Assembly (NCBI GenBank): GCA_963783355.1
Contig: CAWANF010000005.1
Span: 1 to 64,000 of the forward strand
Reading direction: 5' to 3'
Source of the DNA: CAWANF01 sp963783355
GTDB taxonomy: Bacteria; Bacteroidota; Rhodothermia; Balneolales; DATFMH01
Length of the DNA: 64,000 bases
Positions 1 to 7,260 of the stretch are shown piece after piece. The notes under the pieces were generated by a model. The model did not search any database and was not told the DNA's origin. It saw only the letters and a program-made list of their open reading frames with translations. The position numbers and the translations under genes were made by a program. Numbering within the stretch: position 1 is the stretch's first letter; each line of letters starts with the position of its first letter.

Positions 1-1
1 A

Positions 2-1189
2 TTATTCGATAATTTTGGTTACGACGCCGGCACCTACGGTACGGCCACCCTCACGGATAGCAAAACGCAGGCCTTCTTCCATGGCTACCGGCTGAATCAG
101 TTCCACATTCAGCTTCACATTGTCACCCGGCATCACCATTTCCACTCCGCTCGGCAGTTCCACCATTCCCGTCACGTCGGTGGTACGGAAATAAAACTGC
201 GGACGGTATCCTTTGAAGAACGGGGTATGACGTCCACCTTCGTCCTTGCTCAATACATAGACCTCGCAGTCGAACTTCGTATGCGGGGTCACACTGTTCG
301 GCTGGCAGATAACCATACCACGAATCAGGTCTTTCTTCTCGATACCACGAAGCAGCAGCCCGGCATTGTCCCCGGCCTGGCCCTCGTTGAGCAGGCGGCG
401 GAACATCTCTATGCCCGTAACCACCGATTTCATCTTCTCCGGCTGCATCCCGACGATATCTACCTCGGCATTCAGCTTGATCACCCCGCGCTCGATACGT
501 CCGGTAGCCACCGTTCCGCGTCCGGTAATCGAGAACACGTCCTCAACCGGCATCAGGAAGGGTTTGTCCACATCACGTTGCGGAGTCGGAATAAAACTGT
601 CCACGGCTTCCATGAGCTCGTTGATTTTCTCTACCCACTGGGCATCGCCGTTGAGCGCTCCCAGGGCCGAACCACGGATAATCGGGGTGTCGTCACCCGG
701 AAATTCATACTTGCTGAGCAACTCGCGAACTTCGAGCTCGACCAGGTCCAGAAGCTCTTCGTCATCGACCAGGTCCACTTTATTCATGAAGACCACCAGG
801 GAGGGTACGCCTACCTGACGAGCCAGCAGAATGTGCTCGCGGGTCTGGGGCATCGGTCCATCGGTTGCAGCTACCACCAGGATCGCTCCGTCCATCTGAG
901 CCGCTCCGGTCACCATGTTCTTGACATAGTCGGCGTGGCCCGGACAGTCTACGTGGGCGTAGTGACGCTGTTCGGTTTCGTATTCCACGTGCGCCGTGGC
1001 TATCGTGATTCCCCGCTCGCGTTCTTCCGGGGCATTGTCAATTTCATCAAAGGCTTTGGCCGTGCCCCCGAATTTCTCCGACAACACTTTGGTGATTGCC
1101 GCCGTCAGCGTCGTCTTTCCGTGGTCAACGTGGCCAATCGTGCCTATGTTCACGTGGGGTTTGCTACGTTCAAATGTCTCCTTTGCCAT
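2..1189 (-). CDS. tuf: Elongation factor Tu
   Basis: EF-Tu carries aminoacyl-tRNA to the ribosomal A site with GTP hydrolysis in the cytosol. The 395-residue protein is full length. The G1 loop GHVDHGKTT is at residues 19-27, the G3 motif DCPGH at 81-85 and NKVD near 136-139. Switch I contains the RGITI sequence, and the C-terminal beta-barrels end in VTKIIE. The ATG follows directly behind four tRNA genes on the same strand, the conserved bacterial Thr-Tyr-Gly-Thr-tuf arrangement, so it is probably co-transcribed with them. The stop codon lies at the very edge of the window, so the usual secE/nusG/ribosomal genes would be outside. The gene is visibly richer in G and C and uses more C-ending codons than its neighbours, as expected for a very highly expressed gene. 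Confidence 0.99.
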   Translation of the reverse strand: MAKETFERSKPHVNIGTIGHVDHGKTTLTAAITKVLSEKFGGTAKAFDEIDNAPEERERGITIATAHVEYETEQRHYAHVDCPGHADYVKNMVTGAAQMDGAILVVAATDGPMPQTREHILLARQVGVPSLVVFMNKVDLVDDEELLDLVELEVRELLSKYEFPGDDTPIIRGSALGALNGDAQWVEKINELMEAVDSFIPTPQRDVDKPFLMPVEDVFSITGRGTVATGRIERGVIKLNAEVDIVGMQPEKMKSVVTGIEMFRRLLNEGQAGDNAGLLLRGIEKKDLIRGMVICQPNSVTPHTKFDCEVYVLSKDEGGRHTPFFKGYRPQFYFRTTDVTGMVELPSGVEMVMPGDNVKLNVELIQPVAMEEGLRFAIREGGRTVGAGVVTKIIE

Positions 1190-1270
1190 TGCAACCTGTC
1201 CTTAATTTATTGAATAAATTGCTTAATAATTACTTTTTCTATTTCTCTTATACTTATATAATAGTGCCAG

Positions 1271-1343
<73 letters not shown>

Positions 1344-1351
1344 ATGAGCCG

Positions 1352-1424
1352 AGCGGGCGACGAGACTCGAACTCGCAACATTCAGCTTGGAAGGCTGACA
1401 CTCTACCAATTGAGTTACGCCCGC
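1352..1424 (-). tRNA. tRNA-Gly (anticodon UCC)
   Basis: Complete cloverleaf on the reverse strand. The acceptor GCGGGCG pairs with CGCCCGC, the anticodon loop CTTCCAA gives TCC, and the T-loop is TTCGAGT. Only 8 nt separate it from the next tRNA-Thr, consistent with processing from one precursor. Confidence 0.95.
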
Positions 1425-1441
1425 TTTCCTTAATTGGAACG

Positions 1442-1524
1442 TGGGGAGAGCAGGATTCGAACCTGCGAAGTCTTACGACAACAGATTTACAGTCTGCCCC
1501 AGTTGGCCACTTTGGTATCTCCCC
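1442..1524 (-). tRNA. tRNA-Tyr (anticodon GUA)
   Basis: Class II tRNA of 83 nt with a long variable arm. The acceptor GGGGAGA pairs with TCTCCCC, the anticodon loop CTGTAAA gives GTA, and the T-loop TTCGAAT is followed by discriminator A. It is the third tRNA upstream of tuf, matching the thr-tyr-gly-thr order known from other bacteria. Confidence 0.95.
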
Positions 1525-1656
1525 AACTGTTTTGAAACAAAAAATGAAAGATCAATGTTGGCGCCAATAAGCCCCGGAACCCGATACGGTTCAGGCCATT
1601 ATCCGGCTCCACTAAAAAAACGAATGCCTTCAATATGAAGACACATTTTTCAAAAT

Positions 1657-1778
1657 TAATTCATTATGTAAAAGATCTGAGCTGGTGACAGGACTCGAAC
1701 CTACATCCCGAAAACTTTCAGGATTGCAAAACCACTGCTCATCTTAGAGCAGAATGCTTTGAGCCTTTTCTCCAACTT
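1657..1778 (-). pseudogene. Decayed partial copy of tRNA-Thr(UGU)
   Basis: Positions 1657-1704 repeat 1824-1871 with one mismatch. The repeat covers the acceptor 3' half and T-arm of the intact tRNA-Thr plus its downstream flank. Similarity resumes around the anticodon loop (TTGCAAAACCACTGCTC against TTACAAAACCGCTGCTC on the plus strand). The variable region is replaced by a 20-nt hairpin with 8-bp arms at about 1705-1724. The D-arm side is replaced by another perfect hairpin (CTGCTC/GAGCAG), and no matching 5' acceptor strand is present. It therefore cannot form a cloverleaf. I read it as a tandem-duplication remnant; a processed small RNA is possible but unsupported. Confidence 0.6.
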
Positions 1779-1823
1779 TGCTAATAAGTACTTTCTTCAT
1801 TTCGAAGACATACTTTATTAACC

Positions 1824-1871
1824 TAATTCATTATGTAAAAGATCTGAGCTGGTGATAGGACTCGAACCTAC
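1824..1871. repeat. 48-bp direct repeat, second copy (first copy 1657-1704)
   Basis: It is identical to 1657-1704 apart from one base (c1689 against t1856), with an offset of 167 bp. It includes the 3' end of tRNA-Thr(UGU) and about 23 bp beyond it. Duplicated tRNA 3' ends are typical integrase attachment products, but the 119 bp between the copies encodes nothing recognisable. Confidence 0.85.
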
Positions 1872-1919
1872 GACCGGCGGTTTACAAAACCGCTGCTCTA
1901 CCAGCTGAGCTACACCAGC
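1847..1919 (-). tRNA. tRNA-Thr (anticodon UGU)
   Basis: Complete cloverleaf on the reverse strand. The acceptor GCTGGTG pairs with CACCAGC, the anticodon loop TTTGTAA gives TGT, and the T-loop is TTCGAGT. It is the first tRNA of the tRNA-tuf operon. Its 3' half is duplicated about 167 bp downstream. Confidence 0.95.
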
Positions 1920-2002
1920 AAATTTGTAAAGACTCAAAAGGTAGTCACAATTCTAAAAATTGTCAACAGAACGAGCAGATAAATATAATGATTAATTTCC
2001 CT

Positions 2003-2641
2003 TTATTTCAAAGTATTCTTCTTTTTTTGGTAAAAATGCCAAATCAGACGAATTAAAATTACCGAAATAATAAGAATCATTATGATTCGGCCGTATACCG
2101 ATAAATATTTACCGATTATCTGCCAGTTCTCACGAATAATCCAACCAGCCCCTATCAATATTCCATTCCATAAAAATGAGCTCACAAACGAACTTAAAAT
2201 CGTTAGTTGGACATTCGTCCCGGTCATGCCGGCTGTCAAAGAAATGACCGACCTTGTTCCGGCTAAAAAACGATTGGCGACAATCACTCCCTGCCCCCAT
2301 TTATTCATCCACCCCTGAACCCTTGGTAAATAACTGACTCCTATTTTTCTCAGAAACCAGGAATTATGATCGTCAGCGGTAATTCGGCCTCCCCAATAAC
2401 GTCCGATGGCATACATCGACATAAAACCAAGGACGGAAGCAATAGTTGTAAAAGCGTGAACCAATACGAGGCTGATTATTCCCTCGGCAGCCAGGTACCC
2501 ACCAAAAACGACAAGTATATCTCCCGGAATAGGCGGCACAACATTTTCGGTATAAGCTATCAGAAAGAAAACAGCGTAAATGCTGATGTGAGGCAATTGA
2601 CTTATCCAGTCAATCAATTCTTTCGTCAGATGATCAATCAT
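2003..2641 (-). CDS. DedA/VTT-domain inner-membrane protein
   Basis: Polytopic inner-membrane protein of 212 residues of the DedA (SNARE-associated/VTT) family. Members act as lipid flippases or transporters and support envelope homeostasis. Characteristic is the ENVVPPIPGD segment near residues 32-41, followed by VFGGYLAAEG. A second re-entrant region contains NRFLAGTRSVISLTAGM with the conserved arginine. The C-terminus is hydrophobic and ends in a lysine-rich tail. It starts 2 nt after ispF stops on the same strand, so it is the last gene of the queA-ispD-ispF-dedA operon. Family assignment is firm; the exact substrate (undecaprenyl phosphate or phosphatidylethanolamine carriers are known) cannot be told. 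Confidence 0.9.
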   Translation of the reverse strand: MIDHLTKELIDWISQLPHISIYAVFFLIAYTENVVPPIPGDILVVFGGYLAAEGIISLVLVHAFTTIASVLGFMSMYAIGRYWGGRITADDHNSWFLRKIGVSYLPRVQGWMNKWGQGVIVANRFLAGTRSVISLTAGMTGTNVQLTILSSFVSSFLWNGILIGAGWIIRENWQIIGKYLSVYGRIIMILIISVILIRLIWHFYQKKKNTLK

Positions 2642-2643
2642 AG

Positions 2644-3117
2644 TTAAACCGGCTTTAAAAGTACCACGGCCATAGCAGCCATTCCCTCTTCCCTTCCAAC
2701 AAAGCCCATTTTCTCTGAAGTAGTCGCTTTTACGGAAACATCAAGAATGTCACACTTCAAGTCTACGGCAATATTTTTCCTCATTTCATCAATAAATGGA
2801 AGTAATTTGGGCTTTTGGGCCACAATCGTGGCATCGATATTACCGATCATATAACCCCGTTCCCCGACCATAGTCAGCGTGTTTCGCAACAAAATCCGGC
2901 TATCTGCATTTTCATATTCATCAGCTGTGTCCGGGAAATGAGTTCCGATATCACCCAAAGCCAGTGCTCCGAGCATGGCATCCGTGATCGCATGTAATAA
3001 CACATCAGCATCAGAATGACCGTCTAATCCTTTTTCAAACGGAATTGTGACACCGCCTAATATTAGTGGACGCCCTTCTTTGAAACGATGTACATCGTAC
3101 CCATATCCGATTCTCAT
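2644..3117 (-). CDS. ispF: 2-C-methyl-D-erythritol 2,4-cyclodiphosphate synthase
   Basis: Fifth enzyme of the non-mevalonate isoprenoid pathway, converting CDP-methylerythritol 2-phosphate to the cyclodiphosphate and CMP. The length of 157 residues is standard. The metal-binding N-terminus is GYGYDVHRF (Asp8, His10) and the third metal ligand lies in HSDADVLLHAI. The MGFVGREEG segment near the C-terminus is also typical. It overlaps the end of ispD by 4 nt (ATGA), so the two consecutive-pathway enzymes are translationally coupled. Confidence 0.97.
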   Translation of the reverse strand: MRIGYGYDVHRFKEGRPLILGGVTIPFEKGLDGHSDADVLLHAITDAMLGALALGDIGTHFPDTADEYENADSRILLRNTLTMVGERGYMIGNIDATIVAQKPKLLPFIDEMRKNIAVDLKCDILDVSVKATTSEKMGFVGREEGMAAMAVVLLKPV

Positions 3118-3818
3118 AACTTTGCTCCGGATTCTTTACTTTTCTCAATGATGAATTCAGCTAATTGCAAATCAAAGGGATAGGTTAATTTTATATTCTG
3201 CTGATTTCCTTCGACCATATGAACTTCCTCACCATAATATTCGATGACAGATGCATCATCGGTACCTAAAAAATGTTTTTCACTGGCCTTTTTATAAGCT
3301 GAAACAAACAATTCACGTTGAAAGGTCTGTGGTGTCTGACATTGCCAGATTACCGATCGATCCAGTGTTTCACGTACCGTGCCATAAGAATCTGTTCGTT
3401 TTATGGTATCCCGTGCTTTGATCCCAACAACTGCAGCTCCCTTTTCAGATGCCACCCGAAAGCTCTCAAGGATTGAATTTCTGTCAACGAAAGGACGAAC
3501 GGCATCATGGACAGAAACCAAATTTACGTCTCCCAGGTATTGGATGGCATTCATTATGGAATACTGCCTTTCGCGTCCTCCTTCGATACATTGAATTTCC
3601 ACGGTACCCTGAAAATGTACCAGGAAACCCTTTGTTTTATCGAGAAAATCAGGATGCACCGGGATGATGATTCGCTGAACTTCCGGAATAACCGAAAAAC
3701 AGGCCACAGTATAATCCAGTATCGGCTTTCCCTTTAACGAAAGAAAAGGTTTGGGAATATCTGATTTCATCCTGCTGCCCGATCCGGCAGCAGGTATTAT
3801 AACGGTGACTGTTTGCAC
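3114..3818 (-). CDS. ispD: 2-C-methyl-D-erythritol 4-phosphate cytidylyltransferase
   Basis: Transfers CMP from CTP to methylerythritol 4-phosphate, the third step of the non-mevalonate isoprenoid pathway. The 234 residues begin with the nucleotidyltransferase signature PAAGSGSRMKSDIPK (residues 9-23). VHDAVRPFVD binds substrate and TDDASVIE lies near the C-terminus. The start codon is GTG at 3818, one base after the queA stop; no in-frame ATG lies close by. Coupling to ispF downstream by a 4-nt overlap indicates an operon. Confidence 0.97.
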   Translation of the reverse strand: MQTVTVIIPAAGSGSRMKSDIPKPFLSLKGKPILDYTVACFSVIPEVQRIIIPVHPDFLDKTKGFLVHFQGTVEIQCIEGGRERQYSIMNAIQYLGDVNLVSVHDAVRPFVDRNSILESFRVASEKGAAVVGIKARDTIKRTDSYGTVRETLDRSVIWQCQTPQTFQRELFVSAYKKASEKHFLGTDDASVIEYYGEEVHMVEGNQQNIKLTYPFDLQLAEFIIEKSKESGAKL

Positions 3819-3819
3819 A

Positions 3820-4866
3820 TTACACTACAATCATAGAGTCGCCAAACGAGAAGAAACGATACTTTTTCTTGATGGCTTCGTCATAGGCCTGCATTAGAAA
3901 ATCATAATCTGCAAATGCAGCGGCAAGCATCAGAAGTGTCGATTCGGGACGATGAAAATTGGTAATTAAAGTCTGAGTAATTTTGAAATCATAAGGAGGA
4001 TAAATGAACTTATCCGTCCAGCCCGTTGAGGGTTTCAACATTCCGCTGGCCATAATGCTGGTTTCTACTGCTCTGACCGAACTGGTACCACAAACGACCA
4101 CTTTATGCTTTTTGCTGGACAACACACTGTTAATTATTTTCGCACTTTCTGCCGAGATAAAATAATTTTCGGAATCCATGCGGTGTTTGGTTAAATCTTC
4201 AACTTCAACCGGACGAAATGTTCCCCAACCTATATGCAAGGTCACCGGCGCCATGAAGACTCCTTTATTTTTGATTTTTTCGACTAATTCGTCTGTGAAA
4301 TGCATACCTGCAGTCGGTGCGGCAACAGCTCCTCTTTCTTTGGCGAAGACGGTTTGATATCTCACCTTATCTTCTTCAACGGGTTTCCGTCGAATATAGG
4401 GGGGCAGGGGCATTTGGCCGATCCGATCAAGAATATTATAGAGCTCATCATTCGGACCATCGAACAAAAAACGAATAGTACGGCCACGGGAAGTGGTATT
4501 ATCCACAACCTCGGCTACCAGTTCATCATTAAAATATAATTTATTCCCAATCCGAATCTTTCTTGCCGGCTCAACCAGTACATCCCATAACATGTTTTCC
4601 GGTTGTAATTCTCTTAAAAGAAAAACTTCAACATTGGCATCAGTTTTTTCTTTTTTTCCTTTCAAACGAGCCGGAAAAACTTTAGTATCGTTGTAGACTA
4701 AACAATCCCCCTCATTGAAATATTCGTGGATGTCGGAAAACGATCGGTGTTCAATCGTTTTTGAGTCTCTGTGAAGAACCATAAGTTTAGCTGAATCACG
4801 AGGTTCGACTGGGACATCCGGAATTTTCAGTTTTTCAATATCGTATTTAAAATCTGTTAATTTCAT
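3820..4866 (-). CDS. queA: S-adenosylmethionine:tRNA ribosyltransferase-isomerase
   Basis: QueA transfers and isomerises the ribosyl group of SAM onto 7-deazaguanine in tRNA (Asp, Asn, His, Tyr), giving epoxyqueuosine. The 348-residue protein has the family's standard length and hallmark segments: VYNDTKVFPARL near 57-68, AAPTAGMHFTDELV in the middle, LHIGWGTFRPV, and the closing TLITNFHRPESTLLMLAAAF. It is the first gene of a compact minus-strand operon with ispD, ispF and dedA, and faces away from the tRNA-Ser gene. Confidence 0.97.
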   Translation of the reverse strand: MKLTDFKYDIEKLKIPDVPVEPRDSAKLMVLHRDSKTIEHRSFSDIHEYFNEGDCLVYNDTKVFPARLKGKKEKTDANVEVFLLRELQPENMLWDVLVEPARKIRIGNKLYFNDELVAEVVDNTTSRGRTIRFLFDGPNDELYNILDRIGQMPLPPYIRRKPVEEDKVRYQTVFAKERGAVAAPTAGMHFTDELVEKIKNKGVFMAPVTLHIGWGTFRPVEVEDLTKHRMDSENYFISAESAKIINSVLSSKKHKVVVCGTSSVRAVETSIMASGMLKPSTGWTDKFIYPPYDFKITQTLITNFHRPESTLLMLAAAFADYDFLMQAYDEAIKKKYRFFSFGDSMIVV

Positions 4867-4970
4867 TCTTTTCTTTGAGAGAGTTCGTGGAACGTGTTAT
4901 TTTATACTTTCTAAATCTGATAAAGTTAGTTAATATAATGGATTCCTGACGCCAGGACAAGTTCATGTAC

Positions 4971-5056
4971 GGAGGTGTGCCGGAGCGGTCGAACGGGACG
5001 GTCTCGAAAACCGTTGTACCTTCATGGTACCGGGGGTTCGAATCCCTCCACCTCCG
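4971..5056 (+). tRNA. tRNA-Ser (anticodon CGA)
   Basis: Class II tRNA of 86 nt. The acceptor GGAGGTG pairs with CACCTCC, discriminator G is as usual for serine, and the anticodon loop CTCGAAA gives CGA. A long variable arm is built on TGTACC/GGTACC. The T-loop is TTCGAAT. Confidence 0.95.
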
Positions 5057-5197
5057 CATGTTATTCATCAGAAACTTTCTGCCATTGATTTTCAATGGTA
5101 GAATAATTATTCGAAATTCATTACGTTGTACTATATATACAATTACTTTAGAATATATTTGATTCGAATCATACCTAATGTTTTAACTGATACGACG

Positions 5198-5740
5198 ATG
5201 AAACGGTTTATTTTTGTCACTTCATTAGTATTTATGGCCCTCTTGATGGGGGTCAATGCTCAGGCCCAGTTTCGTCAAGATGCACCAAATGATTATCAAT
5301 ATACAGGTAACATCCTGAAACCTAACTCGACCACTCATACCAGTGCTTTTTTGAGTTTTTTCAATTCTTCCAATTTCAAAATGCACGAATCGTATGATAT
5401 GACGTTTTCCAGCATAGGTGGACATTATTACAATCAGAATATTCTAACAAACACCATGCTGTTTCGATTGACTCCGCGTTTAACCGGGCGCCTGGATTTA
5501 TCAATGGCTCATTCTCCTTTTGGGCAAGGACTTATTACCAACAATAAAGATCAATTCCGTTTCTTCATTCGTAATGCCGAATTAAACTATAAATTAGGCA
5601 AAAACAGTGCTCTTTCCATTCATTTCTCAGAAGTTCCATACAGCAATTACTATTCACCATTTGGATATGGGCCTATGGGTTATGGCAATGGATATTCGGG
5701 GTATTCGCCATACGGATATTACAACGGGCTTGGCTACTAA
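5198..5740 (+). CDS. Secreted protein with Gly/Tyr-rich C-terminus, unknown function
   Basis: I do not recognise a family. I chose the ATG at 5198 because it opens directly into a signal peptide: KR, a hydrophobic run (FIFVTSLVFMALLMGV), then cleavage after AQA. The frame is open further upstream but without signal-like sequence. The mature part has alternating polar/hydrophobic stretches suggestive of beta-strands (LFRLTPRLTGRLDLSMAHS, AELNYKLGKNSALSIHFSE). It ends in about 35 residues very rich in Gly, Tyr, Ser and Pro (repeats such as GYGPMGYGNGY). An outer-membrane or periplasmic location is likely. It stands at the head of a plus-strand series with a LytR_C protein and rsfS; no functional link is evident. 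Confidence 0.7.
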   Translation: MKRFIFVTSLVFMALLMGVNAQAQFRQDAPNDYQYTGNILKPNSTTHTSAFLSFFNSSNFKMHESYDMTFSSIGGHYYNQNILTNTMLFRLTPRLTGRLDLSMAHSPFGQGLITNNKDQFRFFIRNAELNYKLGKNSALSIHFSEVPYSNYYSPFGYGPMGYGNGYSGYSPYGYYNGLGY

Positions 5741-5764
5741 ACAGAAAACATCGTAACAATATAA

Positions 5765-6211
5765 ATGACCGCAAAAAACAACTCAAACTTCATCCTGAAT
5801 GCGGTTATTGGTTTTCTTTCTCTGTTATTAGCTATACTTGTGCTTGCTCTTATAACCCGTGTCATTTTCCCGCGTATTCAATATCAAAGAACCGATAAAG
5901 CACAGCATCTTATAGGAAAGGTCATCCAGATTGAGGTCTTGAATGGCTGTGGCATACCCGGCCTCGCAAGCAAATTTACAAATGCTCTTCGTAAGAACGG
6001 GTTTGATGTGGTTGAATCCGGCAATTTTGAAACATTCAATATCTCTCATACCTTAGTAATAGACCGGAGTGGAAACCTGGAAAATGCCCGGCATGTGGCA
6101 AAGGCATTAGGTATCAGCGACAAAAATATCATCCAGGAGATATCACCCGATTATTACCTTGACGCTACTGTCGTTATAGGATCCGATTACGATAAGCTAA
6201 AATTAAATTAA
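5765..6211 (+). CDS. LytR C-terminal domain membrane protein
   Basis: 148-residue protein with one N-terminal transmembrane helix (about residues 10-34, VIGFLSLLLAILVLALITRV) and an extracytoplasmic LytR_C domain. The domain shows IEVLNGCGIPGLASKFTNAL, a 'GFDVVESGN' strand and the closing VVIGSDYDKL. This small domain is found alone or at the end of LytR-CpsA-Psr proteins. In Bacteroidota-like genomes it commonly sits just before rsfS, as here (5 nt apart), so co-transcription is likely. Its function is unknown. Confidence 0.85.
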   Translation: MTAKNNSNFILNAVIGFLSLLLAILVLALITRVIFPRIQYQRTDKAQHLIGKVIQIEVLNGCGIPGLASKFTNALRKNGFDVVESGNFETFNISHTLVIDRSGNLENARHVAKALGISDKNIIQEISPDYYLDATVVIGSDYDKLKLN

Positions 6212-6216
6212 GCTAC

Positions 6217-6624
6217 ATGACTAAAGATAAAGCTACTGAAAAATCCCTGTTGTCTCCGGAATCAAAACCGGTTAGTGAAGAAACCGAACATTTACTGCGC
6301 ACCATTCACGAAGCCCTTCTGGAACGAAAAGCTGAAAATATAATACAGCTGGATGTCCGGGAATTAACAACATTAACAGATTTCTTCATCATATGCAGTG
6401 GTACAGCCGATGTTCATGTTAAAGCCATTGCTGATAATGTAGATCAAAAAACAAAAACAGAGCTTGGCGAACGGGTCTGGAAAAAAGAAGGATTGGATAC
6501 ACGCCGCTGGGTGATTCTGGACTACGTCAATGTGGTAGTTCATATTTTCAATGAAGAATTGCGCTCTTTCTACAGTCTCGAAAAAATGTGGAACGATTCC
6601 ATCCGTACTCAAATAAGCGACTGA
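6217..6624 (+). CDS. rsfS: Ribosomal silencing factor RsfS
   Basis: RsfS binds ribosomal protein L14 on the 50S subunit and blocks subunit joining when nutrients are scarce. The 135 residues contain the typical LDVRELTTLTDFFIICSGTADVHVKAIADNV core, a WVILDYVNVVVHIF segment and the terminal RSFYSLEKMW. An N-terminal extension of about 20 polar residues precedes the domain. It lies 5 nt behind the LytR_C gene and 2 nt before a small lipoprotein gene, in one apparent transcription unit. Confidence 0.95.
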   Translation: MTKDKATEKSLLSPESKPVSEETEHLLRTIHEALLERKAENIIQLDVRELTTLTDFFIICSGTADVHVKAIADNVDQKTKTELGERVWKKEGLDTRRWVILDYVNVVVHIFNEELRSFYSLEKMWNDSIRTQISD

Positions 6625-6626
6625 GC

Positions 6627-7118
6627 ATGAAAAACCGGGCGAAGACGATCACGGGTTTCGTTATTATCCTGATGTTGTTATCTGCTTGCGACAAACATAA
6701 AATGTCAAAAAAAGAAAACGCAAAATTGCCCGGTGACAGCACGTTGTCTTCTGCCAGGATCCAGTCTCCCACTATTTCGGCCGATCAGATTCCTGACCTG
6801 AAGCAAATCGAACACCCAACAGTTGATAAAATCGTGGTCGGCCAGGCCTATATTGATACGATTCAGAAGGTTACTTTCCAGGGAAACCAGGCACTCCTCG
6901 TAAAAGGAAATCTGCCAGACGGCTGCAGCAAACTTTACGAATCGAAGGCGACGATCAATGATTCTACGCTCACCCTTCACATTAAAACCTGGAAACCACA
7001 ACACCTTGCCTGTACGCAGGCACTGGTACCCTTTTCTTATCTCTACCAGGGACTTTCACTGTTCGAATTTAACTCCGTAAGCCAATACAAAGCAGGAAAT
7101 AAGCTCAGGAAATTCTAA
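6627..7118 (+). CDS. Small lipoprotein, unknown function
   Basis: The ATG at 6627 was chosen over an upstream one inside rsfS because it begins a clear type II signal: MKNRAKTITG, a hydrophobic core, then the lipobox LLSAC (Cys about residue 21). The rest is a polar linker followed by a domain of about 100 residues containing VKGNLPDGCSKLYE and LHIKTWKPQHLACTQAL. Two conserved-looking cysteines there may form a disulfide. The 163-residue protein is probably anchored to a membrane facing the periplasm. I cannot name a family. It is probably co-transcribed with rsfS. Confidence 0.75.
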   Translation: MKNRAKTITGFVIILMLLSACDKHKMSKKENAKLPGDSTLSSARIQSPTISADQIPDLKQIEHPTVDKIVVGQAYIDTIQKVTFQGNQALLVKGNLPDGCSKLYESKATINDSTLTLHIKTWKPQHLACTQALVPFSYLYQGLSLFEFNSVSQYKAGNKLRKF

Positions 7119-7260
7119 AACACCCTCAAAGGCCGGCCTTCTCAAACTCTTTTTAGCGATCCCTGATTTTTATCAAAAATTACCGGGTAAGAGTGACAGA
7201 AACTGTCAGTTATCCTTTTATATTTAGGATGAACCGACTATAACAACTTTATGGCCTGCG

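Noticed and set aside
227..1213. Long open frame opposite tuf
   Set aside because: It is the antisense shadow of tuf; its length follows from the biased codon use of that gene and no domain is recognisable.
1657..1871. attL/attR of an integrated element at tRNA-Thr
   Set aside because: The 119 bp between the repeats is too small for an element and no integrase is present in the window.
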